Assembly (NCBI RefSeq): GCF_024199945.1
Contig: NZ_JANADP010000001.1
Coordinates: 3,472,001 to 3,536,000, forward strand
Length of the DNA: 64,000 nucleotides
Source of the DNA: Bradyrhizobium sp. CCGUVB4N
GTDB taxonomy: Bacteria; Pseudomonadota; Alphaproteobacteria; Rhizobiales; Xanthobacteraceae
Direction: 5' to 3'
Part shown: one piece after another, positions 11,564 through 20,291 of the stretch
Numbering within the stretch: position 1 is the first letter of the stretch
How the letters are laid out: each line of letters opens with the position of its first letter
Position numbers and translations under genes: made by a program
The notes under the pieces: model-generated
Databases searched by the model: none
Told to the model about the DNA's origin: nothing
Seen by the model: the letters and a program-made list of their open reading frames with translations, nothing else

Positions 11564-11660
11564 TCTCGTAGGGTGGGCAAAGGCGCAAAGCGCCGTGCCC
11601 ACGATTTCTCCGTGATGGATAAAGATCGTGGGCACGCTTCGCTTTGCCCACCCTACGAGA
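11564..11660. repeat. Palindromic repeat with 19-bp perfect arms
   Basis: A perfect 19-base inverted repeat (TCTCGTAGGGTGGGCAAAG at 11564-11582 and its complement at 11642-11660) encloses a second inverted pair (CGTGCCCACGAT / ATCGTGGGCACG). The GTAGGGTGGGCAAAG core is a dispersed intergenic repeat type seen in bradyrhizobial genomes. It lies between the CDF gene's 5' side and the end of the dehydrogenase gene. Confidence 0.75.
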
Positions 11661-11679
11661 TCGGACTCCGGAGCGACGG

Positions 11680-12651
11680 CTACGGCACCGTCACCACGAT
11701 CTTCCCGAGGTGCTTGTTCGCCTCCATGTGCTCGAACGCCTTGTCGATGTCATTGAACCCGTAGACCTTGTCGATCGGCAGCTGCAGCTTGCGCGATTCC
11801 ACCGCGCCCCAGATGTCCTTCCTGACCTCGTCGAAGATCGCGCGGACCTCCTCGATGGAGCGGGTACGGAAGGTGACACCGATATAGCTGATGCGGCGGG
11901 CGGCATGCAGGTCGAAGTTGAAGTCGGCATGGGTGCCGCCGAGCCGGCCGACATTGACGATGCGGCCCAGGATTTTGGTCGCGGCGAGGTTCTGGTTGGC
12001 GACCTTGCCCGAGACCTGGTCGACGATGAGGTCGACGCCTTCGCCGTTCGTCGCCTTCAGGACCTCGTCCACCCATTTCGGATCGGAGGAGTCGACCGCG
12101 AGGTCGGCGCCATATTCGGTCAGGCGGCCGCGGCGATAGGCATCGGTCGAGGAGCCGATCACCATCCTGGCGCCCTTGAGTTTTGCGATTTGCATCGCCA
12201 TCAGGCCGACACCGGAGCTTGCGCCCTGGATCAGCACGGACTGTCCCGGTTGGACGCCGCCGACGGTGACGACGGCGTTGTGCATGGTGGCGAGCGCGAC
12301 GGGGAGGGTGGCGGCTTCCTCGAAGTTCATGTTCGAGGGCGCGCGGAACAGCCGGCCGTGGTCGGCGAGCGTGTACTCGGCGAACGCCGCGCCGCCGGAG
12401 CCCATGATGCGATCGCCGACCTTGACGCCCTTCGCATCCGGCCCGAGCTCGGCGACTTCGCCGGCCCATTCCATCCCGAGCACGGTGCCGACCCCGCCCG
12501 CGGCGCCATGGGCGTGTCCCTTGCGCATGCCGGTGTCGGCGCGATTGAGCCCACAGGCGCGCACGCGAACCAGCACTTGCGTGCCTTTTGGTTTAGGTTG
12601 AGCGACCTCGGAAATCCGAGCGCCGTCAGGGCCGTAGACATAAGCCTTCAT
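11680..12651 (-). CDS. Zinc-type alcohol dehydrogenase / quinone oxidoreductase-like protein
   Basis: The 323-aa medium-chain dehydrogenase has an N-terminal GroES-like domain and a Rossmann domain with the NADPH-binding motif GASSGVGLMAMQIA near residue 145. It lacks the cysteine ligands of zinc alcohol dehydrogenases, which places it with the zeta-crystallin/quinone oxidoreductase group (NADPH:quinone or enone reduction). It is 25 bases downstream of the broken nitronate monooxygenase gene, so the two probably formed one transcript. The substrate is unknown. Confidence 0.85.
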   Translation of the reverse strand: MKAYVYGPDGARISEVAQPKPKGTQVLVRVRACGLNRADTGMRKGHAHGAAGGVGTVLGMEWAGEVAELGPDAKGVKVGDRIMGSGGAAFAEYTLADHGRLFRAPSNMNFEEAATLPVALATMHNAVVTVGGVQPGQSVLIQGASSGVGLMAMQIAKLKGARMVIGSSTDAYRRGRLTEYGADLAVDSSDPKWVDEVLKATNGEGVDLIVDQVSGKVANQNLAATKILGRIVNVGRLGGTHADFNFDLHAARRISYIGVTFRTRSIEEVRAIFDEVRKDIWGAVESRKLQLPIDKVYGFNDIDKAFEHMEANKHLGKIVVTVP

Positions 12652-12676
12652 GAATTACTCTCGCTTCTTGCAGTGA

Positions 12677-14026
<1,350 letters not shown>

Positions 14027-14677
14027 CTACTCCGCCGACAGCCGCACCATCTGGCGGCCGCCGTTCATGTCTTTCAGGCTGTTGACGAAGTTTTCCGGGC
14101 GCTGCCAGCGATAGGGGACCTTCAGGCCCATGTACTCGGCGATGTCGCCGATGAAGCCGGTGCAGTTGGTGGTCTCGGCATTCCAGACCGGCGAGCTCGC
14201 CTGCAGTTTCTTGATGTGGGCGAAGACGCGCTTGGCATCGGCTTCGTTGAGATACACGCGATAGCTCGCGGTCAGATATTCGGGGTCGAGATCCCCGTAG
14301 CTCGCGCCGGTCTCCGATGGCACCCAGGTGAGGTGACCGAGCACGTAACTCCAGGTGTCGCCCTTGGGCGTGAGGCCCGCGACCTCGACGGCGCGCTCGC
14401 TGGTCTTGCCGTACCAGACGAAGGCATGGCCCCAGCTTGCTGCCGTCCGGGCGCGGAAGTCGACGTAGTAGGGACCTTTCTCCGCACGCGCGACCGGGCG
14501 CCGCGTCGATTGCGGCGCCTGTTGCGACGAGGAGTCGGTCGTAGCAAGCGCATTTGCATCGGCAACGCGCTTGTTCGCTTCGTGGGCCGAGGCCGATGGC
14601 ATCATGCATGCGGTCATGGCCGCAAGCCCGAGACCTGCAAGGATGCAGAATCCCGATCGATCAGGTCTGTTCGTCAC
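14027..14677 (-). CDS. Secreted protein of unknown function with conserved-looking His and Cys motifs
   Basis: This 216-aa product has a signal peptide (MTNRPDRSGFCILAGLGLAA to about residue 32, ending ASA). The mature part has two motifs that look catalytic: WGHAFVWYG near residue 85 and NCTGFIGDIAEYMGL near residue 170. The spacing of a His followed much later by a Cys recalls periplasmic Cys/His amidases or acyltransferases such as the DUF4105/Lnb group, but I cannot assign it. Neighbours give no help. Confidence 0.6.
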   Translation of the reverse strand: MTNRPDRSGFCILAGLGLAAMTACMMPSASAHEANKRVADANALATTDSSSQQAPQSTRRPVARAEKGPYYVDFRARTAASWGHAFVWYGKTSERAVEVAGLTPKGDTWSYVLGHLTWVPSETGASYGDLDPEYLTASYRVYLNEADAKRVFAHIKKLQASSPVWNAETTNCTGFIGDIAEYMGLKVPYRWQRPENFVNSLKDMNGGRQMVRLSAE

Positions 14678-14721
14678 GCTGTGCCCCTCGACTGTCGGCC
14701 GGCTACGCAGATGCTTGCAGC

Positions 14722-14925
14722 TCAGTAGCGCGCTGCGACCGGGCCGGGCGCCTTGCCGATCGGGGCCTTGCCAATCGGGCTCTTGCCAATCGGCATCTTG
14801 CCGATCGGGGCCTGCTCGGCCGGATAGACCGGCACGGGCTGGCGGCGCGGCAGATCCGCAGCGTTCGCAGCCGTCACCAGAGCAAGCGTTGCACCCAGAA
14901 CAAATACAATCTTCTTCACAGTCAT
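14722..14925 (-). CDS. Small secreted protein with PIGKx repeats
   Basis: This 67-aa protein begins MTVKKIVFVLGATLALVT with a cleavable signal (ANAA-D, about residue 23). The mature peptide of about 45 residues contains four tandem copies of a five-residue unit (APIGK, MPIGK, SPIGK, APIGK). At the DNA level these are near-identical 15-base units at about 14757-14815. The ATG at 14925 is chosen because the signal peptide starts there. No enzymatic domain is visible; a structural or envelope role is possible. Confidence 0.65.
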   Translation of the reverse strand: MTVKKIVFVLGATLALVTAANAADLPRRQPVPVYPAEQAPIGKMPIGKSPIGKAPIGKAPGPVAARY

Positions 14926-15092
14926 ACCCCTAGCAGGTTTGGTCCAAACACGGCTGAGCCGTGCCCCCAGACACGCCTCACACAAGGGCGGCGGAATGCG
15001 TCCACAGTGCGGCACCCCCGCGACTTGTTGGCGGCATTGATCGGATCCGCACAGATGTGTTGTATTTCGGAGTGTTTCTGCCCGCCGCGCTT

Positions 15093-15806
15093 TCAGCGGT
15101 CGGCGGTGAGGCGGAAATGCATCTCGATCTTGGCCGGCGATGGCTCGCTCGAGGTGCGCCAGGGTGAAAAGCCGGGCATCGGATCGGGATCGGAACCGAG
15201 ATCGATCGGCCAACGCTGCGTCGGCACGCCCGGAAGCGTCAGGCTGACGGCGCGGTGGCGCGTCTTGTACATCAGGGACGCCGTGGAAATGATCGCCTTG
15301 CGGTCACCGTCATGCGCGCGCCAGTTCGCCGGCAACATGGGGTTGGCATAGCCTTTCGCTTCCTCGACCTCGATGTGCACGTCCTCTTCCTTGTCCGGCA
15401 GGGCCATGCCGGGGGGAAGCCGAAACTCGATCTGGAGCGTCATGAAGCCGTGGCTGAGATCGGGCGAGCGGATGAGTTCGTACCATCCCCAATATCCGAG
15501 GATGGCCACGATGAGCAGCACGGTGACGGCAAAAGGAAAGGAGAGCCGCGTGGTGCGGGGTGGCGCGGCATCGGCGGTTTCCGCAGGCGGCTGGGGCGCG
15601 TCCCGGACCAGACCGAAGCGCACGAACAGCCAGATGCCGGCAACCAGGCCGACCATGCCGCCGATCGGGCCGATGTTGAAGAAGGCCCCCATGGCGATGC
15701 CGCCATCACGGTCCGGTCCCGCCAGCATGACGACCAGCGCGGCAAGGCCGGACCAGCCGGCGAGCGCGCCGAGGACAGCGGACAGAAAGCCGAGGATGAT
15801 ACGCAT
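15093..15806 (-). CDS. Membrane protein of unknown function
   Basis: The 237-aa protein has three predicted membrane segments (about residues 3-30, 40-65 and 92-112). A non-cytoplasmic C-terminal domain of about 125 residues (LQIEFRLPPGMALP, TLPGVPTQRWPIDLGSDP) follows. I recognise no family. It is followed by the small secreted repeat protein and preceded by the coiled-coil membrane protein, all on the minus strand, but the gaps are too wide to claim an operon. Confidence 0.65.
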   Translation of the reverse strand: MRIILGFLSAVLGALAGWSGLAALVVMLAGPDRDGGIAMGAFFNIGPIGGMVGLVAGIWLFVRFGLVRDAPQPPAETADAAPPRTTRLSFPFAVTVLLIVAILGYWGWYELIRSPDLSHGFMTLQIEFRLPPGMALPDKEEDVHIEVEEAKGYANPMLPANWRAHDGDRKAIISTASLMYKTRHRAVSLTLPGVPTQRWPIDLGSDPDPMPGFSPWRTSSEPSPAKIEMHFRLTADR

Positions 15807-15856
15807 GTGCGGTTGGTCGCAGCCAAGTCAATCGCGGTTCGAACCGGTCAGCGGCT

Positions 15857-17263
15857 TCACCCGATCCGGTTCAGGCTGTTGCGGATGGTCGAGAAGATGC
15901 CGCCGATGTCCTTGCGGAGCGCATCGAGCGCATTGAAATTCTCGAAGATGCGGGCGAGGCGGTCTTCGACCTCGCGCTTGCTCCTGGTCAGCGCGTCGAC
16001 GCGCGAGGTGAGGGTGACATCGCCATTGGCCTCGATCTCGCCGACGGTTTTGGCGAGAAGATCGCGGGTGGTGCTGACATCCGCGATCATGGCCTCGATG
16101 CCGAACACCGGCGCCTTCAGCGGAACGAGATCGGCCTGCGATTTCGACAGCTCCGTCTTGAAGGCGTTCAGGGTCGCCAGCGTTTCCTGCAGCGCGCCGA
16201 GGCGCTGGCGCGACTGGAGAACGAAATCGTTCAGCGCGTTCTGGCGGTCGACCAGTGTGTTGCCGTCGGGATCGGTCTCGACGTCGGCGAGCGAGCGTTC
16301 GAGCTGGGTCCGGCGCTGGCCGAGCTCCTCGAAATCGAGCCGGATGGTTTTGAGGATGTTGGTGCTGTCGTCGATCCGGGCCAGGCGCTGCTCGATCTCG
16401 TTTTTGTTGTTCGACAGCGTCTCGACGCGTGCGCTGAGCGGGGCCTCGCCGCCGGTCTCGAGCTCGTCGACGCTCTTGGCGAGCCGGTCATGGCTGAGGC
16501 TGAGCTCGCCGATCAGGGCGTTGATGCCGGCGTCCGACGATCGCAGCGGCGCCAGCTCGGCATAGGATTTCGCCAGATCTTCCTTGTACTGGTTGAGCGT
16601 CGCGAACGTGTCCTGCACCGCGTTGACCCGGCCCAGCAGGGTCGAGACGTCGCGGGCGATGTCCTTCAGGCGGTCGGCGAGATTGTTCTTGCGGTCGTCG
16701 GTTTCGAGATCGAGCAGCGCGCGCTCGAGCTGGTTCTGGCGGTCGCGGATCTCGGTGAAAACGGGTTCGACCGCGCGGCGCTGATCGGCAACCTTGCCGA
16801 CCGTCTCGCGCAACGCCTGCTGGTGGCGGCGGATCTCGGCGAGCTGGTCGTGCATGTCGGTGGACTGGTTGCGGCCCTGCTGGAGCAGCGCGCGCTGCTC
16901 GGTCTCGCCGAGCTTGTCGTGGAGCGCGGAGACGGCCTCCCTGGGATCGCTCTCGATCAGGTGCTGGACGGTGGTATCGAGGTGATTTTGCAGGGCGTGA
17001 GCGACGACGACGTCTTCCCGGGTCTTCTTGAGGCGGTCGCGCAGCTTGTCGAGGCGCCGGTCCTGACGCGAGAGCCGCCAGGCCGAGGTGCCGATCAGCG
17101 CCAGCCCCACCACGAGGATCGCGCCGGCTGCGATGCGTTGCGGCATCGGCAGGGCGGCAAACATGCCGGGCAGATGCGTGACGTCGTAACCGAACGCCTG
17201 CGGGGCGAGAAACGCGATGGCGGCGAGCAGGACCACCCAGGCAACCAGGAAAAACAGCCCCAT
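15857..17263 (-). CDS. Membrane-anchored coiled-coil protein
   Basis: This 468-aa protein starts MGLFFLVAWVVLLAAIAFLA. It has two membrane segments (about 1-20 and 45-65) and then roughly 400 residues of heptad-rich, charged coiled coil. The coiled coil contains internally repetitive segments: DRLKDIARDVSTLLGRV, LARIDDSTNILKTIRLDF and LARIFENFNALDALRKDI are related units. It resembles envelope-linked or chemoreceptor-like helical rods without a signalling domain. The start at 17263 removes 22 upstream residues with no membrane character. Confidence 0.65.
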   Translation of the reverse strand: MGLFFLVAWVVLLAAIAFLAPQAFGYDVTHLPGMFAALPMPQRIAAGAILVVGLALIGTSAWRLSRQDRRLDKLRDRLKKTREDVVVAHALQNHLDTTVQHLIESDPREAVSALHDKLGETEQRALLQQGRNQSTDMHDQLAEIRRHQQALRETVGKVADQRRAVEPVFTEIRDRQNQLERALLDLETDDRKNNLADRLKDIARDVSTLLGRVNAVQDTFATLNQYKEDLAKSYAELAPLRSSDAGINALIGELSLSHDRLAKSVDELETGGEAPLSARVETLSNNKNEIEQRLARIDDSTNILKTIRLDFEELGQRRTQLERSLADVETDPDGNTLVDRQNALNDFVLQSRQRLGALQETLATLNAFKTELSKSQADLVPLKAPVFGIEAMIADVSTTRDLLAKTVGEIEANGDVTLTSRVDALTRSKREVEDRLARIFENFNALDALRKDIGGIFSTIRNSLNRIG

Positions 17264-17520
17264 CGTGACGCCCCCGCGCCGGCACACATTTTCGCCATGA
17301 TTGCTATTGGAGAGCGGAACCGAGATCAAGGGCCGGGCGGCGTGCCGGGGGGCCTCCGGGCGCGCGATTCACAGCCGGTTGCGTCGGCCGTTCGCTGCAC
17401 GGCCGGTGCAGGTTGCCGGGTTCTCCCGACATGGACATTCGCAGCCTGGATGGAGCGCAGCGCAATCCGGGGCGCGGTCCCCTCAGCGCGCGTCGAGGCG
17501 AACGGGCGCACCCCGGTCCA

Positions 17521-17637
17521 TTATTTCCCGAGGAAGTTCGAGCGCATCTTGTCGGCGAACCAGACCAAGAAGATCGCACCGAACGCGAGAGCAAAGTACA
17601 GAACCGTCCACAAAAGCGCATAACCGGCTGTCGTCAT
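17521..17637 (-). CDS. 38-aa single-pass membrane microprotein
   Basis: This is a short gene with a clear ribosome site: AGGGAGG lies six bases before ATG 17637. The product MTTAGYALLWTVLYFALAFG continues AIFLVWFADK and ends MRSNFLGK. One hydrophobic helix spans residues 5-27, followed by a basic cytoplasmic tail, giving a type typical of small membrane-bound regulators or respiratory-complex accessory peptides. The function is unknown. Confidence 0.6.
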   Translation of the reverse strand: MTTAGYALLWTVLYFALAFGAIFLVWFADKMRSNFLGK

Positions 17638-17748
17638 GGCGTCCTCCCTGGCATCAGAAATTGATTGCCGGGAGGATAGCGACGGCCACGATGGCGCAAT
17701 TTGCGCAGGATCAATTTTGCCGCGCTGCGGCGAAAATCACCGGCGAGG

Positions 17749-18534
17749 CTACAGCCGAAACTCGTTCGTCAATTCGCCGATGCCGTCGATCGCCACGGTG
17801 ACCGTGTTCACGGGCTCCTTCATCACGCCGACGCCGACCGAGGTGCCGACCGCGATGAGGTCGCCGGGGAGCAGGGTCATGTCGTGGGAGATCTTGCTGA
17901 CGAGCTGTTGCGCGCTGAAGATCATGTCGGCGATCGGATAGTTCTGCCGCTCCGCGCCGTTGAGGATGGTGCGCACCGTGAGCTTTGCCGGATCGAGGCC
18001 GGTCGCGATCACCGGGCCGAACGGACCGTAGTCGTCGATGCCCTTGGCGCGGGCCCACTGGGGAAAGGTGGGATCGCTGGTGAGGATGTCGTTGGCGGTG
18101 ATGTCGTTGACGCAGGTATAGCCGAAGATGAAGCCATCGGCTTCCGCCGGCGAGACGCGGGCGCAGGTCTTACCGATGACGATGCCGAGCTCGCCCTCAT
18201 AGGTGGTCTTGCCGTCGTAGTAGGAAGGACGGCGGATCACGGCGCCGGGCGTCGTGATGGTGGTGGTGGCCTTGAGCAGGTAGAGCGGCTCCGGCGGTTC
18301 GGGCTGATTGAGCTTGGCCGCGAGCGCGTGAAAATTATTCCAGAGCGCGACGATCTTGCTGGGCGCGCAAGGCGCGAGCAGCTCGACCTCCGACAGCGCC
18401 AGGGTTTTGCCGGTCGCCGCGTTACGGCCGAACAGCTCGCCTTCATGCACGCTGATGCCTGATGCGGTCAGCGTGCCGAAGCCGGTCGCGCCGGCGTGGC
18501 GGAAGCGGAGCCATTGTTTCATCTCGCTTGCCAT
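17749..18534 (-). CDS. Fumarylacetoacetate hydrolase family protein
   Basis: The 261-aa protein has the FAH fold: acidic metal ligands in YEGELGIVIG (Glu-x-Glu, about residue 115) and FGYTCVNDIT. The fold covers acylpyruvate hydrolases, 2-keto-4-pentenoate hydratases and oxaloacetate decarboxylases, so the exact reaction is open. The ATG at 18534 shares its A with the stop of the upstream 2-dehydropantoate reductase-like gene (TGATG), so the two are translationally coupled and likely act in one pathway. Confidence 0.85.
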   Translation of the reverse strand: MASEMKQWLRFRHAGATGFGTLTASGISVHEGELFGRNAATGKTLALSEVELLAPCAPSKIVALWNNFHALAAKLNQPEPPEPLYLLKATTTITTPGAVIRRPSYYDGKTTYEGELGIVIGKTCARVSPAEADGFIFGYTCVNDITANDILTSDPTFPQWARAKGIDDYGPFGPVIATGLDPAKLTVRTILNGAERQNYPIADMIFSAQQLVSKISHDMTLLPGDLIAVGTSVGVGVMKEPVNTVTVAIDGIGELTNEFRL

Positions 18535-19553
18535 CACGCCACCGCCAGCGCGCGAGGATCGGTAGGCGCGGAGACGCCGTCATAGAGGCCGGCGACGCGG
18601 GCACGCTGCGTCACCATCGCCAGCACCGAGTCGAGTGCGGGCGTCGGGATCTTGGTCAGGCGGCCCATTTCCTGCACAACGGTGACGAGCGGGTCGATCT
18701 CCATCGGCCGGCCGCGCTCGAGATCCTGCAGCATCGAGGTCTTGTGTGCGCCGACCTTGCGGGCGCCCTCGATGCGGCGTTCGACATCCACGCGGAACTT
18801 GACGCCGAAGGTTTCGGCGATCGCCTGCGTCTCCACCATGATCGCGCGCGATAGCGCCCGCGTGGACGGATCGGTGCAGATCACGTCGAGCGTTGCGTGC
18901 GTCAGCGCGCTGATCGGGTTGAAGCAGACATTGCCCCAGAGCTTGAGCCAGATCTCGTCGCGGATGCGGTCGAGCACCGGCGCCTTCAGGCCGGCGGCGA
19001 CGAACAGATCGGCGAGGTGCTGCACGTCCGACGTGATCTCGCCGGAGGGCTCGCCCAGCGGAAAATTGTTGCCGTAGACGTGGCGGATCACGCCGGGCGC
19101 CTCGATCTCGGTGGCGGGATAGACGATGCAGCCGATGGCGCGTTCGGCCCCGAGCTCGCGCCATTGCCGGCCGCCGGGATCGATGCTCTCCAGCGTCGAG
19201 TTCTCGTACTCGCCGCCGTGCTTGTGGAAGTACCAATAGGGGATGCCGTTGACCGCGGTGACGATGCGGGTGTGCGGCCCGAGCAGCGGCTGCATCTTCT
19301 CGATCACGCCGGTGATCGAATGCGCCTTCAGCGTGACGATGATGTAGTCCTGCACGCCGAGCTCGGCCGCGTTGTCGGTGCAGCGGGGATAGACGGTGTG
19401 CTTCTCCTCGCCGGCGAGCAGTGTCAGGCCGTGCTCGCGCATCGCGGCCAGATGCGCGCCGCGTGCGACCAGGCTGACATCGGCGCCTGCGCGCGCCAGC
19501 TGCACGCCGAGATATCCGCCGATCGCGCCGGCGCCGTAGATGCAGATCTTCAT
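18534..19553 (-). CDS. 2-dehydropantoate 2-reductase family (PanE-like) protein
   Basis: The 339-aa protein has the N-terminal GAGAIGGYLGVQLARAG nucleotide-binding loop, the ketopantoate reductase motif EIWLKLWGNVCFNPISALT near residue 210, and the C-terminal helical domain. Besides pantothenate synthesis, this family includes PanE2, implicated as an oxalyl-CoA reductase in oxalate-grown Methylobacterium. Its position next to oxalate-regulon genes makes that role worth testing. It is translationally coupled to the FAH-family gene, which is not typical of panE. Confidence 0.85.
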   Translation of the reverse strand: MKICIYGAGAIGGYLGVQLARAGADVSLVARGAHLAAMREHGLTLLAGEEKHTVYPRCTDNAAELGVQDYIIVTLKAHSITGVIEKMQPLLGPHTRIVTAVNGIPYWYFHKHGGEYENSTLESIDPGGRQWRELGAERAIGCIVYPATEIEAPGVIRHVYGNNFPLGEPSGEITSDVQHLADLFVAAGLKAPVLDRIRDEIWLKLWGNVCFNPISALTHATLDVICTDPSTRALSRAIMVETQAIAETFGVKFRVDVERRIEGARKVGAHKTSMLQDLERGRPMEIDPLVTVVQEMGRLTKIPTPALDSVLAMVTQRARVAGLYDGVSAPTDPRALAVA

Positions 19554-19602
19554 GAAATCCTCGCGGGATCAGAAACCGGAAATTTGGGACGAAAGATCCG
19601 GT

Positions 19603-19626
19603 CCGGCTCGGAGGTGTCCGAGCCGG
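19603..19626 (-). terminator. Hairpin downstream of the CBS-domain gene
   Basis: A perfect 10-base stem (CCGGCTCGGA 19603-19612 / TCCGAGCCGG 19617-19626) with a four-base loop lies 40 bases after the CBS gene stop and before the PanE-like gene. It lacks a clean U-tract, so it may be a weak terminator or an mRNA-stabilising hairpin. It suggests the CBS gene is transcribed separately from the genes downstream. Confidence 0.45.
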
Positions 19627-19667
19627 GGCCGGTAGTCGCAGGGGAAGAGGTTCGCCGCTTTAAGTGA

Positions 19668-20096
19668 TCAGGCTGCCGCTTGCGGCGAGCCGTTCAGCGC
19701 CTCGTCCACGGCAGCCGCGATGTCGCGCATGCTGATGACGGAGACGAGGCTGTAATCGTCGATCACGGGCAGGTGCCGGATGTGATTCCGGTTCATCAGG
19801 TGCCGGACGTGCTCGATCGTGTCGGACGAGGTGCAGGAGACGAGCTGCTGCACCGATACGAGCTGCGAGACTTTGACGTTGATGGCATTGGCGCCGTGCT
19901 CGGCCACCGCGCGCACCACGTCGCGCTCGGTGAACATGCCGACCGCGGTGTTGCCTTCGGAGCGGACCACGTCCTTCACCACCAGCGCGCTGATGTTGTT
20001 GGCCCGCATCAGCTTGGCGGCGATACCCACCGTTTCGTTCATTCGCACCGTGACAACGCGCGGCGTCTTCTTGCGCAGAATGTCTCCGACCAGCAT
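19668..20096 (-). CDS. Two-CBS-domain protein under the oxalate-type operator
   Basis: This 142-aa cytoplasmic protein consists of a CBS pair: domain 1 about 10-65 (MNETVGIAAKLMRANNISALVV, GMFTERDVVRAV) and domain 2 about 75-130 (DTIEHVRHLMNRNHIRHLPV, ISMRDIAAAV). CBS pairs bind adenine nucleotides or related ligands and act as energy sensors; no output domain is fused. ATG 20096 has GGGAGG upstream; a longer reading from 20147 would overlap the operator. The operator-like palindrome at 20130-20146 lies 34 bases upstream and is shared with two transporter genes. Confidence 0.88.
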   Translation of the reverse strand: MLVGDILRKKTPRVVTVRMNETVGIAAKLMRANNISALVVKDVVRSEGNTAVGMFTERDVVRAVAEHGANAINVKVSQLVSVQQLVSCTSSDTIEHVRHLMNRNHIRHLPVIDDYSLVSVISMRDIAAAVDEALNGSPQAAA

Positions 20097-20129
20097 GGCA
20101 ACCTCCCTGGGTGAACGATGAGGGAAGTG

Positions 20130-20146
20130 TGGTATACATAATGCCA
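20130..20146. promoter_or_regulatory. Oxalate-regulon operator, site 1 (CBS gene)
   Basis: TGGTATACATAATGCCA fits the consensus TGGYAT-N5-ATGCCA shared by six upstream regions in this window. It is 34 bases before the CBS-domain ORF on the minus strand and is followed by TCAAG, which also follows sites 3 and 5. It is the inferred target of the GntR/FCD regulator at 41686-42417. Confidence 0.65.
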
Positions 20147-20240
20147 ATCGTCAAGCGCTGGTTTTGGCTGATCCGAAAATTCTTGCGGCAGCAATACTGA
20201 CGTTTGTCGTCGGGACCACGCAGCAGGATTGAGAAAGAAA

Positions 20241-20264
20241 AAGGGGCGCATCGCTGCGCCCCTT
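20241..20264 (-). terminator. Rho-independent terminator of the first OFA transporter gene
   Basis: AAGGGGCGCA-TCGC-TGCGCCCCTT is a perfect 10-base stem. Read on the minus strand it is followed by a TTTTTCTTT tract and lies 27 bases after the transporter stop codon. Confidence 0.8.
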
Positions 20265-20291
20265 CTGACCGTCGTGCCGGCGTGTGGTCGG

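Noticed and set aside
14755..14820. CRISPR-like array
   Set aside because: The 15-base units are contiguous and in frame, coding for PIGKx repeats, with no spacers.
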